From assembly GCA_037447655.1 (NCBI GenBank), contig JBBHKE010003220.1, positions 92,087 through 156,086 of the forward strand: 64,000 nucleotides of DNA. The letters are read 5' to 3'. The DNA is from Zygnema cylindricum. Its lineage: Eukaryota; Streptophyta; Zygnematophyceae; Zygnematales; Zygnemataceae. The stretch's first letter is position 1. Each line of letters begins with the position of its first letter. The notes under the pieces are model-generated. The model had not been told where the DNA came from. It saw only the letters and a list, made by a program, of their open reading frames with translations, and ran no database searches. A program made the translations under genes and the position numbers. Shown one piece after another: positions 55,613-64,000 of this stretch.

Positions 55613-56529
55613 TGTTGTTTTTGAAATGTTAGTTTCGTACTTACGCCACATTTTGTGCGCACGCGACGGTTCGTGCGTAGATTATTACCGGAAATATTGT
55701 GGTGGTACAAATGGAGGTTCGAATGGATTTGTGGATTGGGGGAGTAATTGTACAATTGAAGTTAAAGGATTGCATTTTGATAATGTGGTATCAAGTGGAC
55801 GGTACGTATGTGATGTCGGTTCATGACGTGGTTTCGTCCTCAAGTGACTAATCAAGTTGATACTCAGTACGCGGATTTTACGGAAGCGTCGATGTAAATA
55901 TTTGGTTGAACATTGATGTGTCTTTTTGTGAATTAATTATTAGTGTAGATTTACTCACTTTGACATACCTTGAAGTATTCAGGTATACCGACATTAATAG
56001 AGGTAGCTGGTAGATAGCGTACCGTTGATATGCCTCCGTACATTCAGCAGTAAGCTCTTGTATATATTTGTAGGACTTCGTCATTTTAGGACATAGGAAC
56101 TTTTTGGACCAAAAACTGTTTATGGTTATTTTTGGTAATTTTATCTGAGGATTACTCTCAGATGTGATAGCGAAATTATCTGAAATTCTGCATGTTTGTT
56201 CCTATTTATATTTTTAATATTGTCACAGATTTTCAAGTCTATTGTGTGCCTGGTCTGTGTTTACTTCATTGTGAAGTTAGCCTGTCTGATCAAAGTTCTG
56301 GCAGACTGTTTTTCTGCAACTTTGACTAGATGATGTGATCAATCTGTTTATTATTTTTGTCTGAAACTTTGTGAGGTCATTTTATATCCTAGATAATATC
56401 TGTAAATGTAGTTTCAGCTTGTTTTGTTAATTCTGTTGAATTCTGTGTGTATCCAAAGTACGCTATTTTTAGGGTAATCTGTGGTGCTTCCTAGGGTGAA
56501 TCCATGGCTAGAAATGGCTATGGACAACA
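55613..56529 (+). repeat. Family S 3' LTR (complete)
   Basis: 917 bp, TGTTGT...ACAACA, followed by TSD GTTTT. Confidence 0.92.
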
Positions 56530-59466
56530 GTTTTTACTGCTAGTTTTGAGGAGGATGTCTATTTCATTGCTGAGAAAGGTAGCCATGAGATGTTTAGGCT
56601 GATTTTAAGTAATGAAACGAAGAAACTTTATTATGCTGGTGTTCATGATATTATGATGTGGCATAAGAGGCTTGGGCATGTGAATCTAGATAAGTTAAGA
56701 GAGATGAAAAAGATGGGAGTGGTGGAAGGGATTCAGTTCAGTGAGAGTGATGATATAAGTGATTGTAGTGGATGTGCTCAAGGTAAAGCACACAGATTAC
56801 CCTTTCCTAAATCAGCCACCTATAAGGGAGAAAAAATTCTAGATCTAGTACACACAGATATTTGGGGACCGGCTAAAGTGCCCTCACCGGGGGGGAAGAG
56901 ATTTATGATGACTATAACTGATGATTGGTCTCGGTATTCCCGGGTGTATTTTTTGAAAAACAAGTCAGAAGCTCAGGATTGTTTTAGACAATATAAAGCT
57001 TGGAGCAAAAAACTCCATGAAACTCCAATCAAGAGAGTAAGGAGTGACAATGGTGGAGAGTATACTTCTAACCCGTTTGAGGATTTTCTGAGGGAAGATG
57101 GGGTCCAACACCAAAAGACAGTTCCAGAAAATCCGGAATAGAATGGGGTAGCTGAAAGGTTAAATAGAACACTAAGTGATAGTGCTAGAAGTATGTTGTC
57201 AGATAAAAAGATAGGAAAAAGGTTTTGGGCAGAAGCTATGAACTGTGCTAATTACCTCAAGAATAGAGTTCTTACTTCAGCTATAAAAGATCAAACACCT
57301 TATGAGAGATGGACAGGCCGGACACCATACATATCTCACTTAAAGGTTTTCGGCAGTCAAGTGTTCAGTCTAGATACTGATCGGTCGAATTGGAAGCTAG
57401 ATCCTAAAGGAAAACCGGGATACTTATTAGGATATGATGAAGATGTTAAAGGATATAGAGTTTATGATCTAAAAAGGGAAGATATAATCTTAGTAAAGCA
57501 TCTAGTAGTTATGGATGAAGGAAAGTCTGTGGATCCCTTCAAATATACGAAGTCAGTAAAAATCAGATTTGAGTCAGAAAATTCCGATGACTTTGAGCTT
57601 CCTAACTATCCAAGTTTTAGAGAAGATGACATTCTTGCAGGAACAAATCAGACTGAAAAGGACTCGGCTGTGGAAACTCCAGTGACAACTCTACTCGAAG
57701 CGGAAGACGTGGTGGAAATTGATTCGGAATCAAGGGATAGGGGAGAAGTCGAGTTTGTTCGAAAGAATGCACGAGAACCATCTATTCCGGCCTCAAATTT
57801 TGAGGGGGGGAGGAGAAGTAGCAAAAGACTGCAAGAAAAACAGGTTAATAACAAGGTAACTAAACTATCTCATCAAGATGAACCTCAAACTTATGGAGAG
57901 GCGATGACTTGTCCAGAAAGAAACCGGTGGAAGACAGCCATCAATGAGGAGATGGCCTCAATCATGGCAGCCGATACTTGGGAGCTGGTGGATTGTCCAC
58001 CTTACCCAAAACCAATCGGTTGTAAGTGGGTTTTCAAATTAAAACTGAACCCAGATAACACAATCGAGCGCTACAAGGCCAGATTAGTGGCAAAGGGATT
58101 TACACAAAAGGAGGGAATTGACTACGAGGAAACCTTTGCCCCGGTGGTCAGATTTCCCTCCGTCCGCATACTTCTCAGTTTAGCAGCAGCGGAAGACATG
58201 GAAGGGCACCAGATGGACATCAAGACAACCTTTTTGCATGGAGAATTGGAAGAGGAGATCTTCATGCGACAACCCGAAGGTTTTGTGGAGGAAGGAGAGG
58301 AGAGTAAGGTATGCCGGCTGATTAAATCTCTTTATGGTTTGAAACAAGCGCCTCGACAATGGAATAAGAAGCTTGATGAGTTTCTTACCGGTCTGGGATA
58401 TATTCGGATCAGCTCAGATCACTCAATCTATGTTTTCGAAGATGAGGAAGGTTTTATATTTATTGCAATTTATGTTGATGATTTGCTTGTTTTAAGTAAA
58501 TCAATGGAAAAAATTAATAAACTGAAAATCGATCTTAAGGGTAGATTTGAAATGAAGGATATGGGAGAAGCAAAATACATTTTGGGTATTCAAGTAGAGA
58601 GAGACCGAAAAAGGAAAATTATAAGACTGACTCAAAAGGAAGCAATAGGGAACATGCTTGAAAAATTTCAAATGGATAAAGCTAATAGTTGTACAACTCC
58701 AATGGAGTTGAAAAAGGGAAGTGAGGGGAGTAAGGAAGAAAGAGTCATAGTCTTAGACAAGGAATTATCTCTTGATGAACAGAAGTTCATGCAGACTATT
58801 CCTTACAGGCAAGTAGTGGGAAGTCTAATCTATTTTATGAATTGTACCCGGCCGGATTTAGCTGCAGCTGTAGGAGTGTTGAGTAGAAGTCTAAATGCTC
58901 CCACTAAGAAGGATTGGGAGGCAGCTAAGAGAGTCCTTAGATATTTGATAGGAACTAGGGATCTATGGTTGCTTTTGGGTGGGGAGAATACTGACATCAC
59001 TACTTGGAGTGATGCTAGTTATGGTGATGCTCCAATGAGGAGATGCACTTCTGGATATGTATTATATGTGGGTGATGGGGCTTGCTGTTGGAGTAGCAAA
59101 CAGCAAAAGGTTATTGCTCAGTCCACCATGGAGGCTGAGTATATGGCCTCTTGCTCTGCTGTAAAAGAATTGATGTGGGTCAAGTCTTTGCTTGGTGAGT
59201 TTGGTCACCTTAAGAGTGGTGTGCAGAAAATATTTTGTGATAATCAGGCAGCAATCGCTATTTCTGCCAATCCTAAACATCATTTTAAAGCCAAACACAT
59301 GGACATCAGACTCGGCTTTGTTAGAGAGAAAGTAGAAAACAAAATAATCAGTTTAGAGTACAGACCAGATAGTGAGATGGTAGCAGATATGAGGACCAAA
59401 CGTGTGCCTTCCCCTAAGCTATCTTTTTGCAGGGAGAAGTGTGGTCTGAAATTAAAGATTGACTAG
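56530..59466 (+). pseudogene. Copia-D pol (integrase, RT, RNase H), one stop
   Basis: Resumes after the insertion at VFTASFEE. Integrase zinc HKRLGHVNLDKL...CSGCAQGKAH lies at 56660-56800. Catalytic D in HTDIWGP, D in SDNGGEYTS and E in NGVAERLN lie at about 56855, 57050 and 57150. A single TAG at 57139 replaces Gln just before NGVAER. From 57142 the frame is open to 59466: linker GYDEDVKGYRVYDL, RT HQMDIKTTFLHGEL, SLYGLKQAPRQW and YVDD near 58470, RNase H WSDASYGD near 59008, EAEYMAS and CDNQAAIA, end KCGLKLKID. All RT and RNase H catalytic motifs look intact. Confidence 0.94.
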
Positions 59467-59479
59467 AAAATAAGGGGAG

Positions 59480-60508
59480 TATAGAAACTAATGGTTTTAA
59501 AGTATTTTCTAGGTTTGAATAGAAATAAAGAAGCCGAGGCATCTCCAACTCTCAAACTTGTCGCAGTCACTGAGAAATTGGAGAGGAAGCTAGAGCCATG
59601 GCTACCTAGGCTATCCTGAGGTTTACGGGAAATTTATACTAGTTAAAGGATAATTTACTAAAAGATATGTGCCGGCCACAGGATTTGATCCTGGTACCTG
59701 CCGGCCAACAACCAGAAATAGCCGGTAGCCTTAGCCGTTAAGTCTAGCAGTAGTGTTACATATTATATAGTACGGTATTTACTTAAACATTAATATGTAG
59801 GTTAAATCATTTAACTGTAACTGTTTACGGTATACATAGATTCGGTAATGTATAAGTACGGAATACGGTACATGCACGAAATCAATACCGCGCATTTATT
59901 TCGTAAGTGAAACCAATACCGCGCATGTATTTATTACGGCTACGATTAAATTAGATTCTAATCGGACGGTCGGAATTAGCGCCGAGATCGCGGAAGAAGA
60001 TTTCGGCGGTTTGTGGCCATCGCCACATAGGATGACGCGTGGCAAAATTACATTGGATCGTGGAATCTCCGGAGATTATGGCACCGAATCCGGATATGAC
60101 ATGTGTCGACATTTAGGCCATGTCGTACAATGTTCATACATAAAGTACACCGGCAGCTGTACTTTTGCGTACGGAACTGTATTCTGATTGGTTCCGTACA
60201 TCAGTAGATAGAGTCTGTGAGAGAGATAGGACTTAGAAAAATTAGGAGATAGGACCCTCTCTCCCAGAGAGCTTCTATACAAAAGGTCAACTTTGACCCT
60301 CCATAACTTACTGCTCACGGGAGCAAATTCAGAGATTCTTTTTGCTATCGACTCAGGGGAGTCTTGCCTTCACAAGGGTGCAGGTGGTCAGAGTTTTTGT
60401 CTTCCAGGGTGGCGGTTATTTTTGCTGAAACACAAAGGGGTCAGGATTATCCTAGAGGCTTTTTGGAAGCTGTCCACTCTGAGGACTTATGGAGGTCTCA
60501 GAGTTTCA
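59480..60508 (+). repeat. Copia-D 3' LTR
   Basis: 1029 bp. The start reads TATAG where TGTAG is expected. It lacks 18 bases (AGTCTACCTCTAACTTCT region) present at about 51378 in the 5' LTR; otherwise very similar. Confidence 0.95.
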
Positions 60509-60528
60509 CACAACACTACATTATTATT

Positions 60529-61609
60529 GGGAATTGATCAAGGTAGTGATTGTTTTGGTTACACACAATCACTTACGTCATTTTGTCAAAAAATGTACGT
60601 TGGAAGTACACATTGGTACAAATAAAGTACCGTTGAGTCTAAATTTGACGGTCATCGGTTGGACATCTTTGACTTTCAAAATATTGTTTCAACCGCTTAA
60701 AATTTTGCCGCGCTTGCGACCGTCGACCGTCATAACAAAATTTGCAATTCACACGGCCGGCGAACATTTACGGTAACAAAACTGCGGCAACCACATGTAA
60801 ATAAAAAATGTTGCAAACAGTCACATTTTGTCGTTACGTGAGCTCCACGGTGAGCGCACGTTGGATATTAACTTAGCCGCAAAATTGAAATTTAGTCGTC
60901 TAAGCGTTACATTGAACTTAGACACAAATTGAAACGAAACCTCCTTAAACTGAAAGTACTGTAAGTCTTCTATGGAAATATGAAAACGCACGAAACGAAA
61001 TTTCGATGTCATGTAAGAATGTTGAATCGTAGATAGTGTGGCTCGATTTTGTTGCGCGTGACGACGATCATTTTTTTTATTTAATTTCAATTGATATTTT
61101 TTTGCCAGTTCATTTTGTACTTTTATTATAGTGTACAAAGTTTATTTCGTGCGTTTTAATATTTCCGTACAAAACTTACAGTACTTTTATTTTAAGGAGG
61201 TTTTGTTTCAATTTGCGTCTAAGTTCAATGTAACGCTTAGACGACTAAATTTCAATTTTTTGGCGAAGTTAACATCCAACGCGCTCTCACTGTGGAGCTC
61301 ACGTAACGACAAAAAGTGACTGTCTGCAACACTTTAATTTAAATGTGGTTGCTGTAGGTTTGTTACCGTAAACGTTCGCCGGCCGTGTGAATTGCTAATT
61401 TTATTATGACGATCGACGTTCGCAAGCTCGGCAAAAGTTTAAGCGGTTGAAACAATATTTTGAAAGTCAAAGCTGTCCAACAGATTCACCGTCAAATTTA
61501 CTCAACGATACTTTATTTGTACCAATGTGTACTTCAAACATACAGTTTTTGACAAAATGACGTAAGTTACTGCGCGCAACCAAAACAATCACTGCCATGA
61601 TCAATTCCC
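60529..61609. mobile_element. Foldback element with long terminal inverted repeats
   Basis: Arms of about 480 bp (60529-61000 and 61143-61609) are reverse complements at roughly 80-85 per cent by eye, starting GGGAATTGATCA at each end, with a loop of about 140 bp. Flanked by TTATTATT on both sides (60521-60528, 61610-61617), an 8-bp possible TSD though of low complexity. No transposase. Could be hAT- or Mutator-related non-autonomous DNA. Confidence 0.75.
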
Positions 61610-61617
61610 TTATTATT

Positions 61618-61976
61618 ATTTTTAAAAACATATTGTTTTTAGAATCCCTGACTTTCAACATTGGTTGTGACGTCTGAATGGGAAACTGACAAAGAAACGT
61701 TCAATGATTTTTGGGGAACAGTTTAAATATAATAATGGCAGTTGTAATGCGACGAACTGTTAACCGTCGATAACAGCTGTACAAAACGAGTGGTACTACT
61801 GTACCACGCGTGCTGACCGCTCTCGTGAATATTTATGACTTCCGCAACTTGTCCGCCCATCTTTACTAGAAGTTAGTAGCACTGATTTTATCGCGACTTT
61901 TTCTCCCAAATTCATTAAGTAGTGGGCAAAGCACTATTTAGGGTACTGAATTTCTATCTGCCACGTCTCCCCTAAT
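61618..61976. other. Unassigned sequence
   Basis: Nothing recognised between the foldback element and the MITE-like copy. Confidence 0.4.
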
Positions 61977-62692
61977 GGTAACATTCCATTAGGAGGTCCC
62001 AGTAAATGTACGGAAAAGTCTACTGACAGCGTTTACTTGAAGTCCGCTCCATTGTGTTGGGTCACTCAAAATTTTTTCGAAAGTATGATTGGTGCCACGT
62101 AGTTAGTGTTCACATTTTGAAAATCTAAAAATATTCTTTAAACGGAAAATCTAAACGATAATATTTAAACCATCGGAGGTGGTTAATGATTCGTACGAAA
62201 AGTTTGCGGCCAAATTTTAATTTTGAAAATAGAAATCAAAATTTCGACACGGAATGGCAAAAGGAGGCCGCAAACTTTGAAGGTCCGTAGATGTGAGACG
62301 GAGCGTGCGATGATACTTTCGATTGACGTGTATCCAGCGTGGCAGGCGGCACATGGCCTGTACGACGTGCACGCGTGTGATCGCTTGTTCAAAGTAGATA
62401 TATTTTTGCTTTTTCATGTGTACCAATGGTAATCATCTACTGCGCTCTAACTCTCCTCGCTTGGAGAGTTGGGGCCCACTGGATGATGTGCGCGATTGCT
62501 TCACGGATCTCAAAAAGTGAAACATCCAACAGTCAAGAATTATGCCTACATCATTGGAGCTTCCCGACAACTTTTCATTAACGATGTTTCGTGTGACAAA
62601 CCAAAAATTATGGTACGACTATGTACGACACTAGACGAAAACGTACGGCGTCCAGTAACGAACCCCACTTTTCGTCTAATGGAATGTTACCC
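61977..62692. mobile_element. MITE-like element M1, copy 3
   Basis: 716 bp with perfect 16-bp terminal inverted repeats GGTAACATTCCATTAG / CTAATGGAATGTTACC. Aligns along most of its length with 38710-39468 but diverged (about 80 per cent by eye). Confidence 0.75.
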
Positions 62693-62878
62693 TAAACCTG
62701 TATTAGGGTAAGTCCCCATGTATTAAAGTATCAACTTTATTCTGTCGTTTTCACCCAAAACGCAATTCCGTACGAGAAAAACTTTAGCCTTACAATAAAA
62801 TAAATTCTTTAAAAGTACAGCAAACGTTAAGTCTATACTTGAATGTACTTCATGTTTGTCGTCATGTGAACGCATTTT
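62693..62878. other. Unassigned sequence
   Basis: Short AT-rich stretch, no recognised content. Confidence 0.4.
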
Positions 62879-64000
62879 GTCATGCCGTAAGACGTCGGCG
62901 GGTATGGTGATTAAATCGTGTACTAATTGAGGTTTCGGTGACGTGACAGGTACATATCCGAGAGTACAACTAGAGATTCGTACGGGACAAAGGTCGAAAT
63001 ATACTCTCGTACGGCACCACAGGAACACGATGTGAAATCAGCGTGGAACTGGACCACGGTACGGCATTAGACGTCAGGAATTCAAACGGCTACTAACCTG
63101 ACAGGTGTCTGAAGTCATGAACCCTTGGAGGTTCATGCATCATTTTTGCTTAGCTTAGGGAGGGTTTTTATCCCCGAGGTGTAGATGTAAGGCAGTCTGA
63201 GGCGGCCACGCAGCGGTCGTCTCTTGAAACTGGCAGTGTTTTAACATAGAAACCTGTTGCTCAGAGACATGTAGGAATTAGTGTAGCCGTACGGATTAGT
63301 GAGAGCATAGGATAAATGCCATTTAGCGAGATAGCAAATTTTGCAAATTAAGTACGAGAATCCAACATTGGAAGGTTGTCGTTTTCTGGCAGGTTTTTTC
63401 TCGGGATTTGTCGAACATTGTGATTTTAAGGTTTTCACCTAAATATTTAGTGACAGGCTAGTTTTCCAGTTAGGGTTTTTCCTTTTTCAGACCCATAGTT
63501 TCATGCTAGTAATTGTCTCTGAGCTTCTCCTTTTATTTGTATTAAGACCTTACCTAATCTACCGGCGCAAGCCAACCTGTAAGGTTTCCCTCCAGACTCT
63601 TTTCTACTTGCTGTGATTTGTGAATTGTGTATGTGGACTTGGCGTTTTCTTGCTGTCTGGACGCTGACCGCACGGGCTGGTACTCACCTTCTCTGGCCTT
63701 GGAGGAATGCCGGTTATCTCGGCTCTTTCATCCGGCTAAGGAAGGATTCTTACCAGCTCATTTGACTCCTGTAGGGAATATTGATGACTTCAGGGCCTAG
63801 TGGCTACTGTCGCAAATATTCCCGTACTTAATTTGTTTTTTATTTCTAATTTCTTTATTCCTGGTGTTAATTAGTTTCTTTATTTCTAATTTATTTTAAT
63901 TTGCCTCATTTCCATTTTTTGTCATTATTGGTGTTAATTTCTTTCTGTCCATCTAGTTATTGTAATTTGTTTTCTTTCCCATTCTAGTGGTTTTTGTTGG
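62879..64000 (+). repeat. LTR of the Gypsy-2 superfamily, running out of the window
   Basis: Starts TGTCATGCCGTAAGACGTC, as at 20765, and matches it for about 340 bases; beyond 63220 it differs. Shares GGTTTCCCTC and AGTGGCTACTG blocks with 44607-45906. The LTR end is not reached. Contains the paired hairpins at 63116-63175. Confidence 0.7.
63116..63175 (+). promoter_or_regulatory. Paired hairpins in the LTR at 62879
   Basis: CATGAACC/GGTTCATG at 63116-63137 and GGG...TTTTTATCCC at about 63163-63174, same arrangement as in the other two LTRs of this group. Confidence 0.5.

Larger units (their letters stand above)
53770..56529 (+). mobile_element. Young non-autonomous LTR retrotransposon of family S
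   Basis: 2760 bp with TSD GTTTT. 3' LTR 55613-56529 (917 bp, TGTTGTTTTTGAAATG to ATGGACAACA). The 5' LTR matches it from 53770 to 54589 with about ten differences in 820 bases by eye, then its last 100 bases, the primer-binding site and the start of gag are missing. The internal part is only about 1 kb and has no protease, integrase or reverse transcriptase. It must have moved with proteins supplied in trans, or been deleted after insertion. Confidence 0.88.
51316..60508 (+). mobile_element. Copia-D, complete Ty1/copia retrotransposon with a nested insertion
   Basis: TSD CACAA at 51311-51315 and 60509-60513. 5' LTR 51316-52362, gag-pol 52343-59466 in one frame with four stops, polypurine AAAATAAGGGGAG (59467-59479) and 3' LTR 59480-60508. 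Protein sequence almost identical to copia-A, so the two are members of one recently active family. The frame is interrupted by the S-family element at 53770-56529. Confidence 0.96.

Noticed and set aside
60821-61319. Paired frames of about 62-105 codons with similar sequence on opposite strands
   Set aside because: The similarity follows from the inverted repeat of the foldback element, not from a gene.
1-64000. CRISPR array, rRNA, bacterial operon or prophage
   Set aside because: No short regularly spaced repeats, no ribosomal RNA sequence and no bacterial gene organisation; all recognised proteins are retrotransposon Gag or Pol.

Overview
This 64 kb window is a eukaryotic nuclear segment made almost entirely of nested LTR retrotransposons and their remnants. 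I recognise no host gene, rRNA, functional tRNA or CRISPR array. The host lineage cannot be fixed from the sequence alone. Several Ty1/copia elements have a primer-binding site reading GGTTATGGGCCCACC, which is the exact complement of the anticodon arm of the plant-type initiator tRNA-Met as I remember it. Many nonsense codons look like CAG to TAG changes. Both points fit a land plant or related green lineage, but this is inference.

Layout. 1-2498: end of a decayed Ty3/gypsy pol (+), Gypsy-1, ending in a PHD-finger-like domain. 2536-3899: an LTR-like sequence and a partial tandem copy. 3903-14085: copia-B (-), truncated at its 3' end, split at 4931-11413 by a nearly intact copia-A (-) with TSD ACAAT. 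14749-36059: copia-C1 (+) with TSD TGGCG. Its 3' LTR is split by a second gypsy element, Gypsy-2 (20765-35329, TSD ATATC), also with a C-terminal PHD finger. Gypsy-2 in turn contains copia-C2 (22109-27954), a solo LTR of the E family (27955-28921), a copia-G fragment (29022-30801) and a solo LTR of family S (32179-33448, TSD ACGGC). 36065-37676: AT-rich sequence with palindromes. 37682-49483: a recent tandem duplication of a copia-E locus. The left copy has collapsed to a chimeric solo LTR. The right copy keeps copia-E, which carries a 1.3 kb solo LTR (44607-45906). 49484-51310: inverted-repeat elements and G/C tracts. 51316-60508: copia-D (+), same family as copia-A, TSD CACAA, carrying a young non-autonomous LTR element (53770-56529, TSD GTTTT). 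60529-61609: a foldback element with arms of about 480 bp. 61977-62692: a third copy of a MITE-like element. 62879-64000: an LTR related to that of Gypsy-2, running off the window.

How the parts work together. Each complete copia element encodes Gag with a CCHC knuckle, aspartic protease, integrase, reverse transcriptase and RNase H in one long frame. In every copia family here whose 5' LTR is present, the Gag start codon lies inside the 5' LTR, and the half-tRNA primer-binding site is itself Gag coding sequence. The most notable domain is the PHD finger at the end of both gypsy Pol proteins, at the place where chromoviruses carry a chromodomain. It could guide integration by reading histone tails. 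The nesting order, target-site duplications and LTR mosaics give a readable history of the locus.
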